From NCBI GenBank assembly GCA_002418835.1, contig DIEX01000031.1, positions 205,151 to 238,055 on the forward strand: DNA of 32,905 nucleotides, in the 5' to 3' direction. Both the position numbers and the translations under genes were made by a program. Shown here piece by piece: positions 15,926 through 24,099 of this stretch. Below the pieces are notes generated by a model. The model was not told the origin of the DNA. It did no database searches and saw only the letters and a program-made list of their open reading frames with translations. This DNA is from Spirochaetia bacterium UBA5763 (GTDB lineage Bacteria > Spirochaetota > UBA4802 > UBA5550). Position 1 is the stretch's first letter. Every line of letters begins with the position of its first letter.

Positions 15926-16621
15926 ATGAGTGATATAAAATTTACAATAGACGGCAAAGAGTGCACTGCCAAAAGCGGACAGACAATTGTTGAAGCCGCT
16001 AAAGCAAACGGTATTTACATCCCGGTTCTCTGCCATTTTGACGGTCTCAAACCTGCGGGAACATGCCGAATCTGTACAGTAAAAACAGGCGGAAGATTCA
16101 TGGCCGGATGTACAACTCCGGTAGCAGAAGGGATGCGTATTGATAACATGACTCCCGAGATTGAGGATATGCGTAAGCAGATTATTGAGATGCTTTTTGT
16201 TGAAGGGAACCACATGTGCCCTGTATGCGAAAAGAGCGGTAACTGCGAACTTCAGGCTCTTGCGTATAGATACAAAATGATGGTCCCGAGATTTCCGTTC
16301 CTATGGCCGAAAAGGGAGGTTGTTGCCAATGCGCCTAAACTTTATCTTGATAAAAACAGGTGTGTACAGTGTCTCCGCTGCGTGAGAGAAATCATAACCA
16401 CTGACGGTAAAAATGTTTTCGCTGTTAAGGAAAGGGGCGGTAAAACCACTATCAATATGGATGAAAAACTTGCTGCGGGACTTAGTGATGATATGGCTAT
16501 GAGGGCAATGGATATCTGTCCTGTGGGATGTATTATCAGAAAAGAGGTTGGGTACAAGGTTCCTATCGGTCAGAGGAAATTCGACAGCAAGCCTATCGGT
16601 AGTGAAATCGAAGGCAGATAA
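15926..16621 (+). CDS. hoxU: Hydrogenase diaphorase small subunit HoxU (NuoG N-terminal-like)
   Basis: This iron-sulfur subunit relays electrons between HoxF and the hydrogenase module HoxYH. It has an N-terminal [2Fe-2S] domain with C36, C47, C50 and C62, a His-Cys [4Fe-4S] motif (H96, C98, C101, C107 in GNHMCPVCEKSGNCELQ), and a further [4Fe-4S] site formed by CVQCLRC plus the cysteine of ICPVGC. The 231-residue length is that of HoxU, whereas NuoG continues for several hundred residues. The start is the ATG at 15926, two bases after the hoxF stop and preceded by GAGGGG; a longer in-frame ATG at 15884 overlaps hoxF and is not favoured. Confidence 0.94.
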   Translation: MSDIKFTIDGKECTAKSGQTIVEAAKANGIYIPVLCHFDGLKPAGTCRICTVKTGGRFMAGCTTPVAEGMRIDNMTPEIEDMRKQIIEMLFVEGNHMCPVCEKSGNCELQALAYRYKMMVPRFPFLWPKREVVANAPKLYLDKNRCVQCLRCVREIITTDGKNVFAVKERGGKTTINMDEKLAAGLSDDMAMRAMDICPVGCIIRKEVGYKVPIGQRKFDSKPIGSEIEGR

Positions 16622-16650
16622 CAAGCTAAAAGTTAATTTGGAGGCTTAAA

Positions 16651-17205
16651 ATGAGTAAACCGGTTGTGGCCACAACGTCGCTGGCAGGATGTTTCGGATG
16701 CCACATGTCATTACTTGACATCGACGATAGAATATTACAGCTTATAGACCTGGTGGAGTTTCATAAATCACCTGTGGACGATATAAAAACATTTTCAAAG
16801 ATGTGCGATATAGGAATAATTGAAGGCGGATGCTGCAACAGCGAAAATGTCCATGTGCTTCAGGATTTCAGGAAGAATTGTAAAATACTTATCTCTCTCG
16901 GTGAGTGCGCTATAATGGGCGGGTTGCCCGCAATGAGAAACGGTATTCCTGTTAAGGAGTGTCTTGAAGAAGGTTATCTTGATGGTCCCACAGTTGATGA
17001 AAACAAAAAGGGAGCAAGGATCATTCCTAATGATGAAGAACTCCCGATGATTCTGGATAAAGTTTATCCCTGTCACGAAATAGTTAAAGTAGACTATTTT
17101 ATTCCGGGATGTCCGCCAAGGGCTGACCTTATATGGGAAGCGCTTGTGGCTCTTGTAACAGGTAACGAGCTTAAAATTCCGTATGAAGTATTAAAGTTTG
17201 ATTAA
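16651..17205 (+). CDS. hoxY: NAD-reducing hydrogenase small subunit HoxY
   Basis: This small subunit carries the proximal [4Fe-4S] cluster next to the NiFe site. Ligands are visible as C14 and C17 in LAGCFGCHMSLLD, the cysteine of SLGECAIMGG, and that of FIPGCPPRADLIW. The length of 184 residues and the absence of a Tat signal or extra C-terminal clusters mark a cytoplasmic group 3-type subunit. GGAGG precedes the ATG. All ligands are intact, in contrast to the HyfI-like homologue at 11685. Confidence 0.95.
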   Translation: MSKPVVATTSLAGCFGCHMSLLDIDDRILQLIDLVEFHKSPVDDIKTFSKMCDIGIIEGGCCNSENVHVLQDFRKNCKILISLGECAIMGGLPAMRNGIPVKECLEEGYLDGPTVDENKKGARIIPNDEELPMILDKVYPCHEIVKVDYFIPGCPPRADLIWEALVALVTGNELKIPYEVLKFD

Positions 17206-17219
17206 TTGGAGCGCCTAAT

Positions 17220-18671
17220 ATGGGAAGAAAAATAACTATAGAACCGGTAACAAGGGTTGAAGGTCACGGAAAAGTAACCATTCAGCTTGATGACGCGGGA
17301 AATGTAGCGCAGTCAAGGCTGCATATTGTTGAGTTTCGCGGATTTGAAAGATTTGTACAGGGGCGTCCATACTGGGAGGCGCCGGTACTGGTGCAGAGGC
17401 TTTGCGGTATATGTCCGGTGAGCCACCATCTGGCTGCGGCAAAAGCTCTTGATGTTATTGTAGGAGCAGGCACTGGTGACGGTCTTACACCTGTTGGTGA
17501 AAAGATGAGACGTCTTATGCACTACGGACAGATGTTTCAGTCACATGCCCTTCATTTCTTTCATCTTGCATCACCTGATCTTCTTTTCGGAGCTGATGGT
17601 GATCCGGCGATACGAAACGTCATAGGTGTTGCCCTTGAACACAAAGATCTCGCGGTACAGGGCGTTATGATGCGGAAGTTCGGTCAGGAAATAATAAGAG
17701 CTACAGCCGGTAAAAAGATCCATGGTACAGGGGGAATACCCGGCGGAATTAACAAAAACCTTTCAATAGCAGAAAGGGATGAGTTCCTTAAAGGTGCAGA
17801 TCCCCTGAATATTGATAAAATGATAGAATGGTCTCAGGCAGCTGTTGATTTCTTTAAAGGCTACCATGCGCAGAATAAAGATTATATCGATAATTTTTCA
17901 GTGTTCCCTTCAAGTCACCTTTCACTTGTCCGTAAAGACGGTGCTATGGATTTTTATCATGGTGTTATACGATGCATTGATGCTGACGGTAATAAGCTTC
18001 TTGATGATATCGATTACCAGGATTACTACAAGCATATCGGTGAAGAGGTTAAGAGCTGGAGCTACATGAAGTTCCCTTACCTCAGGAAACTTGGTATGGA
18101 AAACGGATGGTATACAGTGGGTCCGCTTGCAAGATGTAATACAGCTGATTTTATACCGACTCCCCTTGCGCAGAAGGAATTCGAAATATTTAAAGCATAC
18201 ACAAATGGTAAACCGAATCATATGTCTATGCATATGCATTGGGCAAGGCTTATCGAGTTACTCCATTCAGCAGAAGTTATTAAAGATCTTCTAAATGATC
18301 CGGATCTCCAGAAAGATAACCTTGTAGTCAAGGGTACAAAGCAGAAAGAGGGTGTAGGCCTTCTTGAAGCTCCAAGGGGTACACTGTTCCACCATTACAG
18401 AATTAACGATAATGATCAAATTGAAATGGCTAATCTTATTGTTTCAACAACAAACAATAATGAGCCGATGAACAGAGGGGTTAATTTTGTTGCCAAGGAT
18501 ATCTTTACAGGTAAAAAAGAGATCACAGAAGGGATGATGAACAGGGTAGAGATGGTAATAAGGGCTTATGACCCATGCCTCAGCTGCGCAACACATGCAC
18601 TGGGTCAGATGCCCATGGAACTCACTCTTGTTGATTCAAATGGCGAAATTATTGATCAGATGAGGAAATAA
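17220..18671 (+). CDS. hoxH: NAD-reducing hydrogenase large subunit HoxH, [NiFe] catalytic
   Basis: This is the catalytic subunit that interconverts H2 and protons plus electrons. Both nickel-binding pairs are present: RLCGICPVSHH (C62, C65, H69) and DPCLSCATH (C453, C456, H459). A 24-residue tail follows H459, so the precursor must be clipped by the adjacent HoxW-type protease after metal insertion. The N-terminal EPVTRVEGHGKV is the usual start of the family. The length (483 aa) matches HoxH. The gene starts 14 bases after hoxY with GGAG upstream. The direction in vivo, H2 uptake or NADH-dependent H2 release, cannot be told from sequence. Confidence 0.96.
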   Translation: MGRKITIEPVTRVEGHGKVTIQLDDAGNVAQSRLHIVEFRGFERFVQGRPYWEAPVLVQRLCGICPVSHHLAAAKALDVIVGAGTGDGLTPVGEKMRRLMHYGQMFQSHALHFFHLASPDLLFGADGDPAIRNVIGVALEHKDLAVQGVMMRKFGQEIIRATAGKKIHGTGGIPGGINKNLSIAERDEFLKGADPLNIDKMIEWSQAAVDFFKGYHAQNKDYIDNFSVFPSSHLSLVRKDGAMDFYHGVIRCIDADGNKLLDDIDYQDYYKHIGEEVKSWSYMKFPYLRKLGMENGWYTVGPLARCNTADFIPTPLAQKEFEIFKAYTNGKPNHMSMHMHWARLIELLHSAEVIKDLLNDPDLQKDNLVVKGTKQKEGVGLLEAPRGTLFHHYRINDNDQIEMANLIVSTTNNNEPMNRGVNFVAKDIFTGKKEITEGMMNRVEMVIRAYDPCLSCATHALGQMPMELTLVDSNGEIIDQMRK

Positions 18672-18676
18672 GCCTT

Positions 18677-19132
18677 TTGAAAGATCAAAGTATTTATGTA
18701 TACGGGTTCGGGAACCCGGGCCGTCAGGATGACGGCCTGGGGCCAATGATTATAGATAAACTTGAGAAGGAAAATATTGAGGGTATAACCACTGACAGTA
18801 ATTATCAGCTTAATATTGAAGACGCTGATAATATTGCCGGAAGTGATTTTGTGATTTTTGTCGATGCATCAATTGATACTGATGAACCTTTTTCTTTCAG
18901 AAAAATTGAACCTTCGGCGGAGATTACATTTACCACACACTCAATGTCTCCTGAATCAGTTATCGCTCTTTGCGGTGATATACACGGTAGGATTCCTGAT
19001 GCTTATGTTCTGGCAATCAGAGGTTATGAGTGGGAGATGTTCGAGGGTTTATCTGAAAAAGCTATCTCTAATTTTGATGCGGCATATAATTATCTTGTTA
19101 TGAGAATAAATGATATGCTGAACATGAAATAA
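18677..19132 (+). CDS. hoxW: Hydrogenase maturation endopeptidase (HoxW/HycI family)
   Basis: This protease removes the C-terminal peptide of HoxH once nickel is in place. The N-terminal GFGNPGRQDDGLGP carries the nickel-sensing acidic residue, VDASID holds the second acidic ligand, and THSMSPESVIALC the conserved histidine region. The length (151 aa) is typical. The start is a TTG at 18677, five bases after the hoxH stop; the only nearby ATG (18660) is in the hoxH frame. A GAGG lies about 11 bases upstream. Translation is probably coupled to hoxH. The accessory hyp genes are not in the window. Confidence 0.92.
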   Translation: MKDQSIYVYGFGNPGRQDDGLGPMIIDKLEKENIEGITTDSNYQLNIEDADNIAGSDFVIFVDASIDTDEPFSFRKIEPSAEITFTTHSMSPESVIALCGDIHGRIPDAYVLAIRGYEWEMFEGLSEKAISNFDAAYNYLVMRINDMLNMK

Positions 19133-19159
19133 TAGCTAAAATAAATTAAGGAGATATTT

Positions 19160-19531
19160 ATGTCTGACAGGAAGATACTTGTAATAGATGATGATCCGGA
19201 TATTCTTGATGCTGTTTCTATAGTCCTGAAATCTGAGAATTACATAGTCGTTACTGCAATGGATGGCCAGGAGGGTGTAGAAAAGTTTAAATCTGAAAAA
19301 CCCGATCTTGTGCTTTGCGATATGATGATGGAAAGAATTGATGCAGGCGCGAAAGCTGCTGAAAGTATCAGAAAAGAGAATAAAGATGTCCCTATCTATC
19401 TGCTGAGCAGTATAGGGAGCGTCACTGATATTAACATCGATATCAATAATAAAGGATTTAACGGAGTATTACAGAAACCGGTAGATCCTTCAAATCTTAA
19501 AGCTGAAATCAAAAAAGCTCTGAATAAGTAG
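19160..19531 (+). CDS. Stand-alone response-regulator receiver domain at the end of the hox operon
   Basis: This 123-residue CheY-like domain has DDD (10-12), phospho-acceptor D54 in LCDMMMERIDAG, the switch region LLSSIG and the lysine of LQKPVDP. There is no output domain. AAGGAG lies seven bases before the ATG and the gene starts 27 bases after hoxW, ending at a terminator, so it belongs to the hox operon. It is a paralogue of the receiver at 12497. The likely role is phosphorelay signalling tied to hydrogenase activity or expression. Confidence 0.93.
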   Translation: MSDRKILVIDDDPDILDAVSIVLKSENYIVVTAMDGQEGVEKFKSEKPDLVLCDMMMERIDAGAKAAESIRKENKDVPIYLLSSIGSVTDINIDINNKGFNGVLQKPVDPSNLKAEIKKALNK

Positions 19532-19580
19532 TGACGGGGTGTCTTACCTCTGTATAATTTAAGGATTAAAGATTCCTTGC

Positions 19581-19618
19581 AGGGCTGTTTTATGAAGAAT
19601 AACAGCCCTTATTTTTTT
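19581..19618 (+). terminator. Rho-independent terminator of the hox operon
   Basis: AGGGCTGTT (19581-19589) and AACAGCCCT (19601-19609) form a perfect 9-bp stem with an 11-base loop, followed by TATTTTTTT. Confidence 0.9.
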
Positions 19619-19630
19619 ATTTTGAATTAA

Positions 19631-19924
19631 TTATATCTTCCATCGATTCTCATATAGCATTATCTGAACGTGGGTGCCATCCCAGATGGTTCCTCCTGCT
19701 TGTATAATACCATCTCTAATCTCTCCGCATGCGTATCTGATACAATGTTCGATGCTTGTTTCACGCCTGATGCCGGTAATGCACACCCTGATTGTTAATC
19801 GTTTCTTTTTATTTTTCCCGTTTAGACTGCCCGGATTCTTTCGCCATTTATTATATACGATTATAAGTTCATCAGCGAGTTCTTCAGAGGTCTCACCGGA
19901 GATTATAAATTCTATTTGTTTCAT
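19631..19924 (-). CDS. Small hypothetical protein
   Basis: This 97-residue product is not recognised. It begins with a beta-strand-like MKQIEFIISGETSEELADEL, has a basic centre (GKNKKKRLTIRVCITG) and a C-terminal IRYACGEIRDGIIQAGGTIWDG stretch with two cysteines in total context (HCIRYAC). No clear ribosome site precedes the ATG. It lies between the hox terminator and the mscS gene, reading against the former. The opposite strand is also open for a similar length, so coding strand is uncertain; the balanced composition and amphipathic pattern favour this one. Confidence 0.5.
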   Translation of the reverse strand: MKQIEFIISGETSEELADELIIVYNKWRKNPGSLNGKNKKKRLTIRVCITGIRRETSIEHCIRYACGEIRDGIIQAGGTIWDGTHVQIMLYENRWKI

Positions 19925-20073
19925 ATAAATTCATGGTTATAAAAATTTTAACCTGAAAACGACGCAAAAATTTATTCTTGCAATGATCAGGAATCCATTT
20001 TAAAAGTAATTACAGCTATAAATACATTTCACGTTTATTTCAATTTAATCAAAACAGCAAATCGGAGCAAATA

Positions 20074-21837
20074 ATGAAAAAAATTTTCAGTAACGGGTTT
20101 GTGATTTTTTTACTGCTGGCTGTTACCGGCCTGAATCTTTATGCAGAAGATATTCAGGTTAATCCTCTTGAGCCTGTTAAAACTGATTCACCGCGTGATA
20201 CCATGACGACGTTTATGGATGCTATGAATAAATACAAGTCGGGTGTGGAATCTGATGATGAAATTCTGAAAGCATATCTTGACAGAGCAGTGAGATGTTT
20301 CGACCTGAGCCCTTTTGCTTTCGTTGAACAGAATCAGAGGGGGAGAGAGGCCGCTATCCTGCTCAAAGAAGTGATTGACCGGGTGATTGTAATAGATTCT
20401 GATAAAATTCCGGAGAAGAGCGATTTGCCGGGTGAAAAGCTTGTCAGATGGAGGCTTAAAGGTACAGAAATTGTTATTACTGTGCAGGAGAAAGGCGACA
20501 GGGCCGGTGAATATCTTTTTTCTGCGGAAACAACACTCAGAGTAAAAGAATTTTATCAGAAGGTCAGGCATCTTCCTTATCTTAAGGGTTCAGGCGGGGG
20601 AGCTTTATACAGTTCCGGATGGTTTGAGGAAAATGTGCCATCGTCTATGAAACATAAGTTTATTTTTCTGTATATATGGCAATGGGCCGGTATCATTATA
20701 TCCCTGCTTACAGGTGTTGCGGTCAAGGTACTGGTTAAGTTTTTTATAGATTTCCTCAGGTTCGTTTCGGAGCGAAGAGAGGTACGGTGGCTCAGGGCTC
20801 TTGTTAACGCATTTTCCGGCCCCACAGGGTGGCTTGCTGCCATACTCTTCTGGTATATTACGGTTTATCTCCTCGGATTTGAAGGAGGTGCTTTAACGAT
20901 AATAAGAGTGGTGCTGAAAATTGCTCTAAGCGGTGTTTTTCTCTGGCTGATTTACAGACTCCTTGATGTGCTTTCTGATTTTTTTATTGAAGCTGCCTCA
21001 AAAACAGAGTCAACACTTGACGACCAGCTGCTGCCGCTTCTAAGCAAGTCGATGAAGATCTTTGTCATAATATTCGGAGTTCTTGTAATAATACAGAATC
21101 TCGGTGTAAATGTTGTTTCACTTCTTGCAGGTCTTGGGATCGGCGGTTTCGCTGTCGCATTCGCTGCCAAAGATATGGTGGCAAACTTTTTTGGCTCTCT
21201 CATGATTCTTTTTGATTCACCGTTTCAGGTGGGTGACTGGATCAAGGTGGGAAATGCGGAGGGGACTGTCGAAGAGATCGGTTTCCGCTCAACAAAAATC
21301 CGTACATTTTATAATTCGCTGATTTCGGTTCCCAATGCCGACCTTGCCACTAAAGAGGTCGATAATATGGGACGGCGAGAATATAGGAGAGTAAGGGAAG
21401 AGCTTGGAATAACATATGATACTCCGCCTGAAAAAATTGAAGCTTTTCTTGAGGGGATAAAAAATATTCTCAAAGCAAATCCATATACGAGGAAAGACTA
21501 TTTTCATGTTGTTTTCAACAGCTATGGCAGCTCAAGTCTTAATATACTTATCTATTTTTTTCTTAAAGTACCTGACTGGTCTTTTGAACTTGTCGAAAAG
21601 CAGAATATACTTTTTGAAATACTCCGTCTTGCAGATGATCTTGATGTAAGTTTCGCTTTCCCGACTCAAACTCTGCATATTGAGTCGGTTCCTCCGGAAA
21701 ATTCTGTTTTATCCGGAACAGGTTACCAGCTTGATAAAATTAAAAAAGTCGCATCTGAATACGGCCCTGAGGGGGGATCTTCTCATCCGGCAGGTCTGGG
21801 TATATATACCCCCTCTTTTAAAGAAAAGGGGGAGTGA
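20074..21837 (+). CDS. MscS-family mechanosensitive ion channel with exported N-terminal domain
   Basis: This is an inner-membrane channel opening under membrane tension to release solutes after osmotic downshock. An N-terminal signal peptide (residues 1 to about 24, ending LNLYAED) is followed by a periplasmic domain of about 180 residues, then five or so membrane helices. The pore helix and beta domain match MscS: GLGIGGFAVAFAAKDMVANFFGSLMILFDSPFQVGDWIKV, then GTVEEIGFRSTKIRTFYNSLISVPNADL. The C-terminal alpha/beta domain ends with the FAFPTQTLHIES motif. The length of 587 residues puts it among the medium-large MscS relatives. GGAG lies nine bases before the ATG. It appears monocistronic. 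Confidence 0.93.
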   Translation: MKKIFSNGFVIFLLLAVTGLNLYAEDIQVNPLEPVKTDSPRDTMTTFMDAMNKYKSGVESDDEILKAYLDRAVRCFDLSPFAFVEQNQRGREAAILLKEVIDRVIVIDSDKIPEKSDLPGEKLVRWRLKGTEIVITVQEKGDRAGEYLFSAETTLRVKEFYQKVRHLPYLKGSGGGALYSSGWFEENVPSSMKHKFIFLYIWQWAGIIISLLTGVAVKVLVKFFIDFLRFVSERREVRWLRALVNAFSGPTGWLAAILFWYITVYLLGFEGGALTIIRVVLKIALSGVFLWLIYRLLDVLSDFFIEAASKTESTLDDQLLPLLSKSMKIFVIIFGVLVIIQNLGVNVVSLLAGLGIGGFAVAFAAKDMVANFFGSLMILFDSPFQVGDWIKVGNAEGTVEEIGFRSTKIRTFYNSLISVPNADLATKEVDNMGRREYRRVREELGITYDTPPEKIEAFLEGIKNILKANPYTRKDYFHVVFNSYGSSSLNILIYFFLKVPDWSFELVEKQNILFEILRLADDLDVSFAFPTQTLHIESVPPENSVLSGTGYQLDKIKKVASEYGPEGGSSHPAGLGIYTPSFKEKGE

Positions 21838-21932
21838 TTTGTTCCCGGGAACCGCCATTATGTGAATTTATCTCTATACATAAATGGTGTTTCAGGAATA
21901 GTATTATCTCTTCCATGTCTGAGAATAATTCC

Positions 21933-21961
21933 TTGACAATAATAATCGGTATGCGATTTTA
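21933..21961 (+). promoter_or_regulatory. Candidate promoter of the lipoprotein-dap operon
   Basis: TTGACA (21933-21938) is a consensus -35; the -10 at 17 bases (ATTTTA, 21956-21961) is weak. The predicted start lies about 25 bases before the lipoprotein gene. Confidence 0.5.
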
Positions 21962-21992
21962 AAAAAAATCCGGGAAAGAAAAATATAAAATA

Positions 21993-22403
21993 ATGAGAAA
22001 AATACTAATTACTGTTTTAATAAGCGTCATTTTCTGTGCGGGATGTTCCACTTTTGTACCTGATGAGGATGTGGAAAAACTTACTGTTAAATACCAGTCG
22101 AGTGACTATGTTTTGCTTCAGGATGTAATAAGAAATGACGTAACCCTTGAGAAAGGGACTGTTGTAAAACTTACTTTTGTCGCTGGCGATGAATGGGTAA
22201 AGATTTATGCCTATGATAAAAGAGAGGAGCTCCTCACTTCCAGGAGGCAGATTCTTGTATATATGTTTCTTGATGATTTCCCAGGTGAGGAATTCAATCA
22301 TGAACTTCTTGATACAGAACTTGCAAAAGTCGCAAAACCTTATGATTCTTCTGTTTCTATACCTGTTCAGCAGAAGAAAAAATCCGCAAAAAAAACAAAA
22401 TAA
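21993..22403 (+). CDS. Small putative lipoprotein
   Basis: The N-terminus MRKILITVLISVIFCAGCS is a lipoprotein signal with lipobox FCAGC (Cys18). The mature part is about 118 residues, begins with acidic residues, appears mainly beta-rich, and ends in a lysine-rich tail (QQKKKSAKKTK). No family is recognised. It is the first gene of an apparent operon with dapA 23 bases downstream, an unusual partner for a lysine biosynthesis gene. The position after the lipobox Cys (Ser-Thr) does not predict retention in the inner membrane in the E. coli scheme. Confidence 0.8.
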   Translation: MRKILITVLISVIFCAGCSTFVPDEDVEKLTVKYQSSDYVLLQDVIRNDVTLEKGTVVKLTFVAGDEWVKIYAYDKREELLTSRRQILVYMFLDDFPGEEFNHELLDTELAKVAKPYDSSVSIPVQQKKKSAKKTK

Positions 22404-22426
22404 GTTTATAAAGAGGAAATTGATCT

Positions 22427-23308
22427 ATGTTTAAAGGAGCATATACAGCGCTTGTAACCCCTTTTAAAAATGATAAAATCGATTATGATTCGCTTGAAAA
22501 GCATATAGAGTACCAGATAAAAGAAGGGATCGACGGTGTAATCCCCATGGGTACAACAGGTGAATCCCCGACTATCTCTTTCGAAGAGCACGAGGAATTT
22601 ATCAAAAGAGTTGTTAAAATCGTAAATAAAAGGGTAAAGGTAATTGCAGGGACAGGAGCCAATTCAACAAGTGAGGCGATCTGGCTTACAAAGGGGGCGG
22701 AGGATGCAGGAGTTGATGCATCTCTCTCTGTAAACCCCTACTATAATAAACCGACACAGAAGGGACTTATTGCTCATTATGAAGCAATTGCCAAATCAAC
22801 CAAACTCCCGATAATCCTTTACAATATTCCCGGGCGGTCAGGAGTTAATTTTCTGCCTGAAAGCATAAATGAACTGCTTCAGAGAACTGACAACGTAGTT
22901 GCAATGAAAGAAGCGTCCGGCGATATTAACCAGATGATGAGACTTGTCGAAATCTGCGGCGACAGGCTTACTCTGATTTCTGGCGATGACAATCTCCTTC
23001 TTCCGCTTCTTTCTATCGGGGGTAAGGGTGTAATTTCAGTTCTTTCCAACATACTCCCCGCAGATGTGAAAAAAGTAATTACTCTTTATAATGAAAATAA
23101 AATTGAAGAGGCAAGAACAGCTTTCTACAGATTATTGCCGCTATGCAGAGCGATGTTTCTTGAGACAAATCCGATCCCGGTAAAAGCAGCCATGGAGATG
23201 GCCGGTTTCTGTGGTGGAGAATTGAGGCTTCCCCTGGTTCCCCTTAGTGACGTAAACAGGGAGATTTTAAGGAAAACCCTTCAGAATTATGGAGTGAAGC
23301 TTAAATGA
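22427..23308 (+). CDS. dapA: 4-hydroxy-tetrahydrodipicolinate synthase
   Basis: This enzyme condenses pyruvate with aspartate semialdehyde, the first committed step to diaminopimelate and lysine. It is a TIM-barrel protein of 293 residues. MGTTGESPTIS is the substrate loop; YNIPGRSGVN contains the catalytic tyrosine; VVAMKEASGD holds the Schiff-base lysine; and NPIPVKAAMEMAG is typical of the C-terminal part. GAGGAAA precedes the ATG. Its stop overlaps the dapB start (ATGA). Confidence 0.96.
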   Translation: MFKGAYTALVTPFKNDKIDYDSLEKHIEYQIKEGIDGVIPMGTTGESPTISFEEHEEFIKRVVKIVNKRVKVIAGTGANSTSEAIWLTKGAEDAGVDASLSVNPYYNKPTQKGLIAHYEAIAKSTKLPIILYNIPGRSGVNFLPESINELLQRTDNVVAMKEASGDINQMMRLVEICGDRLTLISGDDNLLLPLLSIGGKGVISVLSNILPADVKKVITLYNENKIEEARTAFYRLLPLCRAMFLETNPIPVKAAMEMAGFCGGELRLPLVPLSDVNREILRKTLQNYGVKLK

Positions 23309-24099
23309 TATTCGGAATATGCGGTTTCAGCGGAAGGATGGGGCATGCTGTCTTCCGGGTGATGGAGGAGAAAGAACATCATCTTGGTGCGGCTTTTGAT
23401 GCTGATGACTCGGCAAATATTGCAAAAAATGCAAAGGAGATCGTTAATTCTCCTTATGCGGATTGTATAATTCACGGAATAAATTCAGATGATTTAAAGA
23501 ACGTAGACTGTATTATTGATTTTTCTTCACCGCCTGCTACAATGAGGCTGATGGGAATACTGAAAGAAATTAAGAAACCTGTGGTTATAGGAACCACAGG
23601 CCTCTCCCCTGAAGAGTCAGAAATTATAAGAAAAGCATCCTCTGATTTTCCGGTTATTCATTCACCGAATATGTCACTGGGAGTAAATCTTCTTTTTAAA
23701 CTTACAGAGATTGCTTCAAAAGCGCTTTCAACAGATTATGATGTCGAAATATTTGAAGCTCACCATAGATTCAAGAAGGATGCCCCCTCGGGAACTGCAA
23801 AAAGGCTCCTTGAAGAAGTAATGAAAAACATGAAAGGACTTTCCGGCGCCATAGATGTCAATGGCCGAGAGGGTATAACAGGCGAAAGAACTTCAAATGA
23901 AATAGGAATGCATGCCATGAGAGGGGGGAGCATAGTCGGGGAGCACACTGTTTTCTATGTCGGAATGGATGACAGACTGGAACTTACTCACAGAGCTTCA
24001 AGCAGGGATGTTTTCGCCAGGGGAGCGGTTTCTGCTGCGGAATTTCTTGCCGGTAAAGCCCCCGGTTTATATACTATGTATGATGTTCTGGGATTTTAA
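23305..24099 (+). CDS. dapB: 4-hydroxy-tetrahydrodipicolinate reductase
   Basis: This enzyme reduces the DapA product to tetrahydrodipicolinate with NAD(P)H. The Rossmann motif GFSGRMGHAV is at the N-terminus, VVIGTTG in the nucleotide domain, and the substrate signature EAHHRFKKDAPSGTA in the centre. The length (264 aa) is standard. ATGA overlap with dapA, and TAATG overlap with the next gene, show translational coupling. Confidence 0.96.
   Translation: MIFGICGFSGRMGHAVFRVMEEKEHHLGAAFDADDSANIAKNAKEIVNSPYADCIIHGINSDDLKNVDCIIDFSSPPATMRLMGILKEIKKPVVIGTTGLSPEESEIIRKASSDFPVIHSPNMSLGVNLLFKLTEIASKALSTDYDVEIFEAHHRFKKDAPSGTAKRLLEEVMKNMKGLSGAIDVNGREGITGERTSNEIGMHAMRGGSIVGEHTVFYVGMDDRLELTHRASSRDVFARGAVSAAEFLAGKAPGLYTMYDVLGF

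Noticed and set aside
19674..19928. Plus-strand open frame opposite the 97-residue gene
   Set aside because: It lacks a ribosome site and its product reads as a low-complexity hydrophobic shadow; the minus-strand frame has better protein-like patterning, although this is not certain.
21809..21832. CCCCC/GGGGG inverted repeat at the end of the mscS-like gene as a terminator
   Set aside because: It lies within the coding sequence, has an internal mismatch with almost no loop, and no T-run follows.
21841..21852. GTTCCCGGGAAC palindrome after the mscS-like gene
   Set aside because: It is a perfect 12-bp palindrome but isolated, with no loop for RNA folding and no second copy noticed; insufficient to call an operator.
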